A stretch of 39,033 nucleotides of DNA from CAZNUP01 sp964609775 (GTDB taxonomy: Bacteria > Patescibacteriota > Microgenomatia > JAMCZE01), in NCBI GenBank assembly GCA_964609775.1, contig CAZSSJ010000009.1, positions 1 through 39,033 on the forward strand, in the 5' to 3' direction. How positions within the stretch are numbered: position 1 is the first letter of the stretch; each line of letters starts with the position of its first letter. Made by a program: the position numbers and the translations under genes. A model generated the notes under the pieces. That model was not told the DNA's origin, ran no database searches, and saw nothing but the letters and a program-made list of their open reading frames with translations. Shown here piece after piece: positions 1 through 7,330 of the stretch.

Positions 1-1
1 A

Positions 2-184
2 ATCTCAAGGACAATCTGTTCCCATCAAGAAAAGTACCGGCAGTCAGTGACCCAACGTGTGACAGCACGGAATTATGTTATCCCTGAACTTGTAAAACTT
101 TACCGTTTGTTTGGAGAAGATGTCTCAAGGCTAGCTTTTCAATCTCAATCCTTCCCCCCAATAGGTATTAGAATCGTTGTATAA
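2..184 (+). CDS. 3' end of an unidentified protein (partial)
   Basis: The frame starting at base 2 stays open for 60 codons and ends at TAA 182-184. The peptide ends in ...FPPIGIRIVV and contains RNYVIPELVKLYRLFGEDV, which reads like ordinary coding sequence. The 5' part lies outside the window. The stop is 10 bp before the ATG of the following glycosyltransferase, on the same strand. I do not recognise the family. Given the neighbour it may belong to a glycan or surface gene, but that is only context. Confidence 0.5.
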   Translation: MSRTICSHQEKYRQSVTQRVTARNYVIPELVKLYRLFGEDVSRLAFQSQSFPPIGIRIVV

Positions 185-185
185 T
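180..185 (+). promoter_or_regulatory. -10 box TATAAT before the GT2 gene
   Basis: A perfect TATAAT lies 9 nt before ATG 195, so transcription would begin at or very near the start codon. No Shine-Dalgarno sequence is visible. It overlaps the stop of the upstream partial gene. Confidence 0.5.
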
Positions 186-194
186 CTAATTATT

Positions 195-950
195 ATGCCG
201 AAAGTAAGTATTATAATGCCCACCCACAATCGTTCTTGGATTATAGAAAGAGCAATCAATAGTGTACTATCACAAACATTCCTTGATTATGAATTAATTG
301 TAATCGATGATGCTTCAACTGATGATACTCAAGAAAAACTTAAACAATTTACAGACGAGCGAGTCGTTGTGCAATCGCTTTCAGAAAATAAAAAACCAGC
401 TGGCGCTAGAAATGAAGGGATAAAACTTGCTAAAGGCGATATCATTGCATTTCTGGATTCTGATAACGTTTGGTTTCCAAATTATCTTGAAGTGATGGTG
501 CAAGAATTAACTGATTATTACGTAATGATATACGCATCTCAAAACATGTTGCTTGTAGGGGGAGACAAACATGAAATGAATGTTATTGGAAGAGCTGTAA
601 GAGATTTTCCATACAACCCTAAAGCTATGACGCGAGATAACTCAATTGACATTAATTGTGCTGTTCTTCGAAAAAGTTTACTAAACGACATAGGACTATT
701 TGATGAAACACTTAAGTCGTTAGAAGATTGGGATTTATTCGCAAGAGCTGTTGTAAAATATCCTTTTAGGATAAAGCACGTAAGCCAAGTTCTGGGAGAT
801 TATTATTTCTTCCTCAGAGACACCGAATCCACTATCGAAAATGGTATCCTTACAGATGAGAGGTTATTGAATGAATTTAAGATTGGAAAAGGTGAAGGAG
901 ACGAAGTGACAATTAGAGAAAAAATAAACAAACTGATTGAGAGAGAGTAA
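195..950 (+). CDS. Family 2 glycosyltransferase
   Basis: This is a 251-residue GT-A enzyme expected to transfer a sugar from an NDP-sugar in surface glycan synthesis at the inner membrane face. The N-terminus PKVSIIMPTHNRSWIIERA is the usual GT2 opening. IDDASTDDT holds the first nucleotide-binding Asp and AFLDSDNVW gives the DxD-type metal motif. LKSLEDWDLFARA near the C-terminus is the ED(W) region with the likely catalytic base. ATG 195 was chosen over TTG 177, because 177 precedes the -10 box and adds only six atypical residues. The gene is clearly AT-richer than the ileS block. Acceptor and sugar cannot be told from the sequence. Confidence 0.9.
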   Translation: MPKVSIIMPTHNRSWIIERAINSVLSQTFLDYELIVIDDASTDDTQEKLKQFTDERVVVQSLSENKKPAGARNEGIKLAKGDIIAFLDSDNVWFPNYLEVMVQELTDYYVMIYASQNMLLVGGDKHEMNVIGRAVRDFPYNPKAMTRDNSIDINCAVLRKSLLNDIGLFDETLKSLEDWDLFARAVVKYPFRIKHVSQVLGDYYFFLRDTESTIENGILTDERLLNEFKIGKGEGDEVTIREKINKLIERE

Positions 951-961
951 TTTAATGCTTA

Positions 962-1171
962 TTAATGCTTGATTGAATGGGTGACTGAATTTGAAGCTGG
1001 TGACCCAAAAGACCAACACTTTTTACATCGAAATCTTTTTTCACCAACCCAAATTATCCTGGCACTATGACATTTCCTACAGGATATGTTTTTACCATCA
1101 GTCGTTTGAACAAAGATTTTTCGAATACCTTTATCTGTTAAAGAGCTTGAGAATACTTTCCGAAATGCCAT
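962..1171 (-). CDS. Small zinc-ribbon protein, possibly a transposase N-terminal fragment
   Basis: This 69-residue protein has two CxxC pairs, CRKC and CKKC, spaced like a zinc ribbon, with IIWVGEKRFRCKKC between and around them. That layout resembles the N-terminal zinc ribbon of IS1595-type transposases, but no DDE domain follows, so it is either a truncated remnant or an independent small DNA-binding protein. Its ATG lies 3 bp after the stop of the 112-residue gene upstream, so the two are probably translated from one message. It converges on the GT2 gene with an 11-bp gap. Confidence 0.5.
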   Translation of the reverse strand: MAFRKVFSSSLTDKGIRKIFVQTTDGKNISCRKCHSARIIWVGEKRFRCKKCWSFGSPASNSVTHSIKH

Positions 1172-1174
1172 TGT

Positions 1175-1513
1175 CTAATGATACATTTCGTTCCTTAAGT
1201 GCAATATACCCCTGTCATACTCGATTCGTCCCTGTCTTCTTTCTAGCTCATTTTTATACTCTTGTGAATCAGGGTCAAAAACGTAGTTCGGAGCATAATT
1301 GCGGTGACTACCACCCCTTGTGCAAGGCTGACTAAGCTTTGATGAGTCAGTCAGTTCTATCCTTTCTTTAAGGCAATATAACCTGCTGAGTACGCCAGAA
1401 GACATTGCAATTCTCACCTCAACAGGCACAGGTGTTCCCTTTCCCCGACGGATCGATGCATTTAAATGTTGTCCGCAACCTCCACACTCAACAACAAAAG
1501 CCTTTTGTCCCAT
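1175..1513 (-). CDS. Hypothetical protein with an N-terminal CxxC motif
   Basis: This 112-residue protein begins MGQKAFVVECGGCGQHLNAS. The CGGC pair could bind zinc or act as a redox pair. The C-terminal third is charged (YKNELERRQGRIEYDRG) and likely helical. I do not recognise the family. ATG 1513 was chosen over an upstream start at 1540 because a perfect extended -10 (TGATATAAT) lies 7 nt before it. It is the first gene of a two-gene minus-strand operon with the zinc-ribbon protein and is divergent from the ileS T-box leader. Confidence 0.6.
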   Translation of the reverse strand: MGQKAFVVECGGCGQHLNASIRRGKGTPVPVEVRIAMSSGVLSRLYCLKERIELTDSSKLSQPCTRGGSHRNYAPNYVFDPDSQEYKNELERRQGRIEYDRGILHLRNEMYH

Positions 1514-1520
1514 GGTAAGG

Positions 1521-1529
1521 ATTATATCA
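1521..1529 (-). promoter_or_regulatory. Extended -10 promoter of the small minus-strand operon
   Basis: On the minus strand the site reads TGATATAAT, a perfect extended -10. It ends 7 nt before ATG 1513. The message would be leaderless or nearly so. Confidence 0.6.
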
Positions 1530-1558
1530 AAGTACATCACTAAAAGTGTTAGCTCTTA

Positions 1559-1567
1559 TGGTATACT
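1559..1567 (+). promoter_or_regulatory. ileS: Extended -10 promoter of the ileS T-box leader
   Basis: TGGTATACT is an extended -10 (TG-N-TATACT). A start near 1574 would give a leader of about 220 nt covering the whole T-box. No good -35 is visible, which fits an extended -10. It lies about 30 bp from the divergent minus-strand promoter. Confidence 0.6.
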
Positions 1568-1601
1568 ATTAAGAACACAAATTCATGGAGCCATCACTCC
1601 G

Positions 1602-1621
1602 CCCCGAGCGAAAGCGAGGGG
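1602..1621 (+). repeat. GNRA hairpin in the T-box leader, REP-like
   Basis: CCCC (1602-1605) pairs with GGGG (1618-1621), and GC pairs with GC across a GAAA tetraloop, with facing GA/GA bases between. The word resembles short palindromic repeats scattered in CPR genomes. That comparison is from memory and is not tested here. Confidence 0.4.
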
Positions 1622-1699
1622 ATTAAGGGAAGAAATCCTGAGCAACGTCGAAGGAGACTAGAACCCTACCAAATTGAGAAGCAATCAAGGTGGTACCAC

Positions 1700-1724
1700 G
1701 CTTCGACAAGCTCAGCGCAAGCGG
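1700..1724 (+). repeat. REP-like insert in the T-box antiterminator loop
   Basis: CTTCGACAAGCTCAGCGCAAG lies inside the loop of antiterminator helix A2. The CTTCGACAAGCTCAG part resembles a widespread short interspersed repeat. In well-known T-boxes this loop is short, so a mobile repeat has probably enlarged it without touching either pairing arm. Confidence 0.45.
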
Positions 1725-1731
1725 CTTATTG

Positions 1732-1793
1732 ATCCGTCCTTGTCCCTAGCAACTAGTTTTCGAAAACTAGTAAACTAGAGAGGACGGATTTTT
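1732..1793 (+). terminator. T-box terminator that also covers the ileS ribosome site
   Basis: ATCCGTCCT (1732-1740) pairs with AGGACGGAT (1781-1789), followed by five T. The top contains a perfect 20-base palindrome at 1752-1771. The 5' arm (1735-1742) is also the 3' side of the antiterminator, so the two folds exclude each other. The likely ribosome site AGAGGA (1779-1784) lies mostly in the 3' arm and the T run abuts ATG 1795, so the same hairpin could block translation as well. Confidence 0.85.
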
Positions 1794-1794
1794 G

Positions 1795-4644
1795 ATGGCA
1801 AAGCAAACTTTTAAACCAGTTTCTTCACAGGTCAATTTTCCCGCTCTTGAAGAAGAGACCCTACACTATTGGAAAGAGAACAAAACGTTTGAGAAGTCAA
1901 TCGAGAGCCGGCCGGAAAACAAAAAATGGACCTTCCTTGACGGTCCGCCTTTCATCACCGGCATGCCCCACTACGGTACTCTCCTTTCTAGCATCCCCAA
2001 AGACGTCTTTGGCAGATATTGGACCATGAAGGGCTTTCGTGTGCGCCGCGTCTGGGGATGGGACTGCCATGGCTTGCCGGCGGAAAACAAAGTCGAAACT
2101 AAGCTGGGCCTCAAACGCAAAAAAGACATCGAGGAAAAAGTCGGGGTCAAAAAATTCATCGACGAGTGTAAGCTCTACGTCTCCGAAGTGTCAAGTGAAT
2201 GGGAGTGGTATGTCGATCACATCGCCCGCTGGGTCGATTTCAAACACGCCTATAAAACCATGGACACACCCTACATGGAAACAGTTATGTGGGTTTTTAA
2301 AAATCTCTACGACAAAGATTTAATCTATAAAGGCCTGCGCGTTTCCCTTTTCTGCCCCCACTGCTCAACACCTATTTCCAACTTTGAAGTTGCCATGGAC
2401 GCGGACAACTATCAGGAAATTACTGAGCCAGCCAATGTCTACAAATACAAACTTCGCGGCCAGAACAACACCTACCTTCTTGCCTGGTCAACCACACCAT
2501 GGAACAAAATTGTCACTCCGGCACTGGCTCTGGATCCGGAATTTACGTACGTCAAAGTTAAGCAGGGCCAAGAAAACTATATTCTGGCCGAAAGCACTCT
2601 CAAGATGCTTAAAGCGGAGCCGTACGAAATCGTTGAGAAATTTTCCGGCCGCGACTTGATCGGTTTGGAATTCGAACCTCATTTTGACTTCTATCCCATC
2701 GAGCCAGGCAAAAAAGCATTTATCGTAATTGCGGGCGACTTTGTCACAGCTGATGAGGGAACGGGCATTGTCACCATTGCCGCCTATGGCGAGGAAGATT
2801 TAGCTGTCATGAAGCGCGACAATATCCAAATTTACTTGCATGTTGACGACGAAGGGAAACTAAAGCCGGAAGTCCCCAGGTGGGGCGGAATGTATTATCT
2901 CGACGTTAATGACAAAGTTAACGAGGATCTCAAAAGTAGGGGACTCCTCTATCGTGAAGATGCCTATACTCACACCGTCCCAACATGCTGGCGCTGTCAC
3001 ACCCGTTTGTTCTATGCTCCCCAGGATGCCTGGTACATTAATGTTCAAAAACTCAAACCTGCCCTGGAAAAAACCAACGAGGACGTCAACTGGTTTCCTG
3101 AACACTTTAAATATGGTCGCTACTTAAACAGTCTGAAAGCTGCCCCGGATTGGTGTATCAGTCGGAGCCGCTATTGGGGTTCGCCGGTGCCAGTTTGGGA
3201 GTGCGAAAAATGTGCCGAGCGTTTCGTCCCAGAGTCAATCGAAGAACTTGAAAAATGGTCCGGCCAAAAGGTGGCTGATCTTCATAAACCGGATATAGAC
3301 GAAATAATTGGCAAATGCGTTAAATGCAGGGGCATTTCGCGCCGGGTGCCGGAAGTTCTCGATAGTTGGATAGAAGCCGGTTCCGCCCCGTTTGCCGAAC
3401 GTCACTTCCCTTTCGAGAAAAGAATTAAACTCGAAGACTTTTTCCCGCCGGATTTCATTGTCGAATACACCGGCCAGATTCGGGCCTGGTTTTATGTCCT
3501 GCACGTTATAGCTGTGGGCCTCTACAAAAGTAAAGCTTTCAAAAATGTTCTGGTGACCGGTGTCATTTTGGGCACTGACGGTCGGAAAATGAGCAAAAAC
3601 TATGGCAACTACCCCGATCCCAAGGAAATGCTTCAGAAATATGGCGGCGATGCCCTCCGGCTCTATCTGCTGGGCAGCCCGGTCATGCGCGGCGAAGACA
3701 TCCGCATTTCCGAGGAAGAATATCGCAATCAAGTCCGGACTTTTCTTCTGACCTTGTGGAACGTTTACAGTTTTTTCATCATGTATGCCAATATCGATGG
3801 TTGGGATAATTCAGATCAGTCACCAATTAAAAGTAGCAACATTCTCGATTCCTGGATACTGATGCGTCTTAACGAACTTCAGGAACGGATAACCGCGAGT
3901 CTCAATTTCTACGACACCGTCATTGCTGTTGTTGATCTAAAAAAGTTCGTTGAAGATTTGTCGACCTGGTACATTCGTCGTAGCCGCGATCGGATTGGTC
4001 CCACAGCAATCAATTCTGAAGATAAAAATGCCTTCTACGAAACTTGCTACCACGTATTGGTTACTCTTGCCAAACTTCTGGCACCGTTAACTCCTTTTAT
4101 TGCTGAGGAAATGTACCGGAATTTAACCGGTGAAGAAAGTGTTCATCTGGAAGACTGGCCCAAAATAGCGGATAGCGTAAAGCGCAGAGCGGATAGTAAA
4201 AAACTTTTCAGAGAAATGCTTGCCGCCCGAGAAGTGTCTGCTCGTCTTCATTCCCTGAGAAAAAAACATGGCATTGCCGTAAAGATCCCGTTTATAAAAG
4301 CAAGATACGGAGGACCATTTAAACTTTCTGATGAAATTGAAGAACTGGTAAAAGATGAAACGAATGTTCTGGGGCTTGAATTTGAACGTATTGAATTAGC
4401 TTTCTATACACCCGGAGACCCCGATCTAACAAAAGAAGATAATCTTGATAGAATTGCCGGGCAAGCTCGTGATATTGTCCGTCAAATTCAAGAGGCAAGA
4501 AAACAATTGGGGACATCACTTGACGAAAAAATAATCGTCACTCTGCCGGAGTGGCCAAGAAAACATGAGGACTTCATCAAAACCCAAACCTTGGCGAGCG
4601 ATCTTCGTGTTGGTCCTGAGCTTCACATTGAAAGAGTAAAATGA
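1795..4644 (+). CDS. ileS: Isoleucyl-tRNA synthetase
   Basis: This class I synthetase charges tRNA-Ile with isoleucine in the cytosol. The 949-residue length fits the family. The signature is PPFITGMPHYGTLL (HYGT in place of HIGH, about residues 59-62), followed by VWGWDCHGLPAE. KMSKN at about residue 600 is the ATP-binding loop. A CP1 editing domain lies between, with zinc-type pairs CPHC, CWRC, CEKC and CVKC. The C-terminal anticodon-binding domain contains LAPLTPFIAEEMYRNL. The motif set resembles the eukaryote-like (type 2) branch, which is known to be poorly sensitive to mupirocin; that property is not shown here. ATG 1795 was chosen over TTG 1792. The gene sits directly after the T-box and 4 bp before rodA. 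Confidence 0.97.
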   Translation: MAKQTFKPVSSQVNFPALEEETLHYWKENKTFEKSIESRPENKKWTFLDGPPFITGMPHYGTLLSSIPKDVFGRYWTMKGFRVRRVWGWDCHGLPAENKVETKLGLKRKKDIEEKVGVKKFIDECKLYVSEVSSEWEWYVDHIARWVDFKHAYKTMDTPYMETVMWVFKNLYDKDLIYKGLRVSLFCPHCSTPISNFEVAMDADNYQEITEPANVYKYKLRGQNNTYLLAWSTTPWNKIVTPALALDPEFTYVKVKQGQENYILAESTLKMLKAEPYEIVEKFSGRDLIGLEFEPHFDFYPIEPGKKAFIVIAGDFVTADEGTGIVTIAAYGEEDLAVMKRDNIQIYLHVDDEGKLKPEVPRWGGMYYLDVNDKVNEDLKSRGLLYREDAYTHTVPTCWRCHTRLFYAPQDAWYINVQKLKPALEKTNEDVNWFPEHFKYGRYLNSLKAAPDWCISRSRYWGSPVPVWECEKCAERFVPESIEELEKWSGQKVADLHKPDIDEIIGKCVKCRGISRRVPEVLDSWIEAGSAPFAERHFPFEKRIKLEDFFPPDFIVEYTGQIRAWFYVLHVIAVGLYKSKAFKNVLVTGVILGTDGRKMSKNYGNYPDPKEMLQKYGGDALRLYLLGSPVMRGEDIRISEEEYRNQVRTFLLTLWNVYSFFIMYANIDGWDNSDQSPIKSSNILDSWILMRLNELQERITASLNFYDTVIAVVDLKKFVEDLSTWYIRRSRDRIGPTAINSEDKNAFYETCYHVLVTLAKLLAPLTPFIAEEMYRNLTGEESVHLEDWPKIADSVKRRADSKKLFREMLAAREVSARLHSLRKKHGIAVKIPFIKARYGGPFKLSDEIEELVKDETNVLGLEFERIELAFYTPGDPDLTKEDNLDRIAGQARDIVRQIQEARKQLGTSLDEKIIVTLPEWPRKHEDFIKTQTLASDLRVGPELHIERVK

Positions 4645-4648
4645 ACCA

Positions 4649-5731
4649 ATGGGAAGTCTTTTCAAAAATTTCGACTGGTCGATCCTAATTGCCATTCTGC
4701 TTCTCTTTGGCATTGGCGGTGCCACAATTGCCAGTGTTGTTCCCGATCTCCTCCCGGCCCAAGTCCTTTTTTTTGCGATCGGCCTCGGGCTTTTCTTTTT
4801 CTTTTCGAGAATTGACCACCGCATCTTTCCCTCACTCGCCTGGCTCATCTATTGGCTGGCGATCGTCTTTTTTCTCTTCACTCTCTTTCTTGGTCTGGAG
4901 AGCCACGGAGCCGTTCGCTGGATTTCCCTTGGCGCCTTTCGCCTGCAATTTTCGGAAATTTTTAAGCCCTTTCTGATTCTAAGCTTTGCCTCATTTTTCA
5001 GCAAAATTCCCAAAAACAGTTTTCGAGTCTTCTTTCTGCTCATGCTCCTCATCCTTCTTCCCTCGACACTCATTTTTAAGCAACCGGACTTTGGCAGCGC
5101 TCTGGTCTATCTCTTAACCCTCACGACGATGCTTCTTTTTTCCGGCGTAAACCTCATCTATATAGCCATTTCCGTTGTCTCGGGGATCATCCTCACCCCC
5201 CTGGTCTGGCGCCTTCTGGCAGCCTATCAGAAAAATCGCCTTCTTTCCTTCATTAGCCCCAACTACGACCCTCTGGGTGCAAGCTATAATGCCATTCAAT
5301 CGGTAATTGCGGTGGGTTCAGGCATGCTTCTGGGCCGGGGCCTGGGCCGGGGGACTCAGTCGCACCTAGCGTTTCTTCCCGAGCACCACACTGATTTTAT
5401 CTTTGCTTCAGTGGCTGAGGAGCTGGGTTTTGTCGGCGCCGGTTTCGTCTTGGCAGTCTACTTTTTTCTTCTCTGGCGCATCTTTTCCCTCCTCCTTAAG
5501 ATTGAAAACTCCTTTTCTCGTCTCGTCATTCTGGGCCTCGGCCTCTATCTTCTTGTTCAAGGAACGATCAACATCGGCATGAATCTCGGTCTTCTCCCTG
5601 TGACCGGCGTTCCCTTACCGCTTGTTTCCTACGGTGGTAGTTCTCTTCTCTCCACCATGATCACTCTCGGCCTTGTGGAAAATATCGCCAAAAGTCAGTC
5701 TCAGAGAGAAACCGAGTCAGATCTTGTTTAA
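4649..5731 (+). CDS. rodA: SEDS peptidoglycan polymerase, RodA-like
   Basis: SEDS proteins are membrane peptidoglycan glycosyltransferases that polymerise lipid II with a partner class B PBP. This 360-residue protein is hydrophobic throughout, with about ten membrane segments. The conserved C-terminal signature PVTGVPLPLVSYGGSS and NIGMNLGLL is closer to RodA than to FtsW. KQPDFGSALVYL is the conserved extracellular-loop region with the catalytic Asp. ATG 4649 lies 4 bp after the ileS stop, so it shares the ileS message. No PBP gene is in the window. FtsW/SpoVE remains possible because the families overlap. Confidence 0.9.
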   Translation: MGSLFKNFDWSILIAILLLFGIGGATIASVVPDLLPAQVLFFAIGLGLFFFFSRIDHRIFPSLAWLIYWLAIVFFLFTLFLGLESHGAVRWISLGAFRLQFSEIFKPFLILSFASFFSKIPKNSFRVFFLLMLLILLPSTLIFKQPDFGSALVYLLTLTTMLLFSGVNLIYIAISVVSGIILTPLVWRLLAAYQKNRLLSFISPNYDPLGASYNAIQSVIAVGSGMLLGRGLGRGTQSHLAFLPEHHTDFIFASVAEELGFVGAGFVLAVYFFLLWRIFSLLLKIENSFSRLVILGLGLYLLVQGTINIGMNLGLLPVTGVPLPLVSYGGSSLLSTMITLGLVENIAKSQSQRETESDLV

Positions 5732-5752
5732 ATCCCGCCGGCACGATAAAAT
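5724..5752 (+). promoter_or_regulatory. rplU: Promoter of rplU
   Basis: TTGTTT (5724-5729) and TAAAAT (5747-5752) are separated by exactly 17 nt. The -10 ends 6 nt before ATG 5759, again giving an essentially leaderless start. It overlaps the 3' end of rodA. Confidence 0.55.
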
Positions 5753-5758
5753 CAAACA

Positions 5759-6079
5759 ATGAAAAACTTTGCTGTTGTTCGCCTTGCCGGAAAGCAACAT
5801 CTCGTTTCTGAGGATGACACCCTCGTTGTTGATGGCCAGTTGGCCTCTGCTAACGATACGATAACCCTATCAGAAGTCCTTCTCCTTGTTCGCGGAGATA
5901 ATTGCCAAGTTGGGACCCCGCTAGTCGGTGGCGCCAGTGTTCAAGCTAAAATTTTATCCTCAGGGAAAGGTGTTAAAATCGATGTCTCCAAATTTAAGGC
6001 CAAAAGCCGTTATCGCCGCAAAATGGGCTTCCGGCCAATTAAAACCACGTTAAAAATCGGTAAAATTGACAGCCAATAG
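5759..6079 (+). CDS. rplU: 50S ribosomal protein L21
   Basis: L21 binds 23S rRNA in the large subunit. The 106-residue protein has the normal length. It opens MKNFAVVRLAGKQHLVSEDD and ends with the basic family block KFKAKSRYRRKMGFRP followed by TTLKIGKI. It is followed by an RNA methyltransferase whose TTG start overlaps or abuts its stop, and then by rpmA. L21 and L27 genes are usually neighbours in bacteria, so the pair here is split by one gene. Confidence 0.95.
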   Translation: MKNFAVVRLAGKQHLVSEDDTLVVDGQLASANDTITLSEVLLLVRGDNCQVGTPLVGGASVQAKILSSGKGVKIDVSKFKAKSRYRRKMGFRPIKTTLKIGKIDSQ

Positions 6080-7277
6080 CTTGCCCGCCTATCTTTTCGT
6101 CTTTGGGAACTCCCCTGACCTGGCTCAGGCTGAGCTGGCCGCCGTTCTCAACCGCCTTTCTTCTCCAGGCAAAATCGCCAGCTTCAGTCCACCCTCTCTT
6201 GTTCTTCAAGCTGATTCGCCTCTTTCATCCCAGCTTTTTGAACTCCTGGGCGGGACCGTGAAGATCGGAGAAATCTTTGATCGCCTTCCGAAAACCGATC
6301 CCGATGAGCTCCAGAAAAACATTGTTCAAAAATTAATTCTTGCCGCTAAGGAAAAACAAAAAGACAAAATTTCCTTTGGAATAAGTCAAATCGGGGAGAC
6401 GCCACCGGTCAATTTGTTATCCTTGACTAAAGCCGTAAAAAAGACGTTAGAGGCCGCCGGCTACAAGGTCCGCTTTGTCCTTCCAACGCGTGGGGAAAGA
6501 GAGTTGACCAGCGTTGTTATCACTAAGGAAGGACTTGACGAGATCATTCTGTCCCAGAGCGGCAAAGAAGTTCTTCTGACTAAAACTGTCTGGGTGCAAA
6601 ATTTTGAATCTTGGAACAAGCGCGATTATGACCGGCCGAAAGTTGCCCCCCACACCGGCATGATCCCGCCCAAACTCGCCCGCATGATGGTCAATCTCGC
6701 CCTACCAGCTACCAGCTTCAAGCCACCAGCCGTGGTTCTTGATCCTTTCTGTGGCGTGGGCACGATTCTCGCCGAAGCCATGCAGCTAGGCGCTGATGTC
6801 ATCGGGACGGACATCGATCCTAAACAGGTCCAGCGCACCAAGGAAAACCTGGCATGGCTCAAGGATCAATACAGTTTATCAACAAAATTCTCCGCTCATC
6901 AGTCCGATGCGACGCAGATCTCTCGAAAAATTAAACAAAAACTCACCGCCATTGTCACTGAGCCTGATCTTGGTCCCAATGATCTCCAGATCCGAAGATA
7001 CTCCCCGGAAAGCCGGCAAACGCTCATGGAAAAATTGACCAATTTATATCTGTCTGGCTTAAAGGATTGGCACCACCTTCTTCCCAAAAGTGGGCGAGTC
7101 GGGATCGTTCTCCCCTCATTTACTATATCAAAAGATAAAGAACTATCTCTCGTGAAAATGGTCATTGACAAGGCAAAAATTATGGGCTATAGTCTTTCCG
7201 CTGGACCATTCAAATACGCCCGCCCCCAGGCAACTGTGCGAAGAAACATCTGTGTGTTTGAAAGTGAGAAGAGATAA
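6066..7277 (+). CDS. THUMP/Trm11-like RNA methyltransferase
   Basis: This is a predicted SAM-dependent methyltransferase of about 403 residues acting on tRNA or rRNA. The N-terminal ~170 residues have a THUMP-like alpha/beta pattern. The C-terminal Rossmann domain has the SAM motif DPFCGVGTILAEAM and GTDIDPKQVQRTKENL. IVTEPDLGPND stands where N6/N2 methylases have (D/N)PPY and resembles the EP.LGP variant of Trm11/TrmG10-type enzymes. The start is uncertain. TTG 6066 overlaps rplU by 14 bp, while TTG 6081 follows the rplU stop by 1 bp. Its position between two ribosomal protein genes suggests a translation role. The target base is unknown. Confidence 0.85.
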   Translation: MTANSLPAYLFVFGNSPDLAQAELAAVLNRLSSPGKIASFSPPSLVLQADSPLSSQLFELLGGTVKIGEIFDRLPKTDPDELQKNIVQKLILAAKEKQKDKISFGISQIGETPPVNLLSLTKAVKKTLEAAGYKVRFVLPTRGERELTSVVITKEGLDEIILSQSGKEVLLTKTVWVQNFESWNKRDYDRPKVAPHTGMIPPKLARMMVNLALPATSFKPPAVVLDPFCGVGTILAEAMQLGADVIGTDIDPKQVQRTKENLAWLKDQYSLSTKFSAHQSDATQISRKIKQKLTAIVTEPDLGPNDLQIRRYSPESRQTLMEKLTNLYLSGLKDWHHLLPKSGRVGIVLPSFTISKDKELSLVKMVIDKAKIMGYSLSAGPFKYARPQATVRRNICVFESEKR

Positions 7278-7330
7278 GTGAGAGGTAAGAATTAGATCTC
7301 TCTTCTCAATTCTCAAATCTCAATTCCAAA
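7278..7330. repeat. CTCAATT-type simple repeat before rpmA
   Basis: The spacer reads as back-to-back TCTCAATT/TCTCAAAT units (7303-7325) with no Shine-Dalgarno site. The same words recur at 35037-35060 and inside the starts of two pilin genes (37470-37500 and 37990-38022). Confidence 0.5.

Larger units (their letters stand above)
1574..1794 (+). promoter_or_regulatory. T-box riboswitch leader controlling ileS
   Basis: T-box leaders sense uncharged tRNA, here expected to be tRNA-Ile. The core AAGGTGGTACCACG (1687-1700) matches the T-box consensus. Helix A1 forms from CAAGG 1686-1690 with CCTTG 1738-1742. The seven-base bulge TGGTACC 1691-1697 contains TGGT, which pairs with a tRNA 3' ACCA. 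Helix A2 forms from ACG 1698-1700 with CGT 1735-1737. The A2 loop (1701-1734) is unusually long and holds a REP-like sequence. Upstream there is a GNRA-capped hairpin (1602-1621) and a likely stem, AGGG 1627-1630 with CCCT 1664-1667. I could not place the specifier codon with confidence. ATC occurs at 1593-1595 in a small hairpin loop and at 1635-1637. Confidence 0.85.

Noticed and set aside
991..1335. 114-codon plus-strand frame opposite the small minus-strand operon
   Set aside because: The minus-strand genes have cysteine motifs, tight coupling and a promoter, while this frame has none of these.
1701..1725. A second, separate riboswitch hairpin in the ileS leader
   Set aside because: The segment is the loop of the T-box antiterminator, and the repeat-like origin explains it better.
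3235..3732. 165-codon frame antisense to ileS
   Set aside because: It lies wholly inside a well-conserved gene and shows no protein-like motif; it is a codon-bias shadow. The same holds for 34325-34855, 14458-14928 and 7754-8104.
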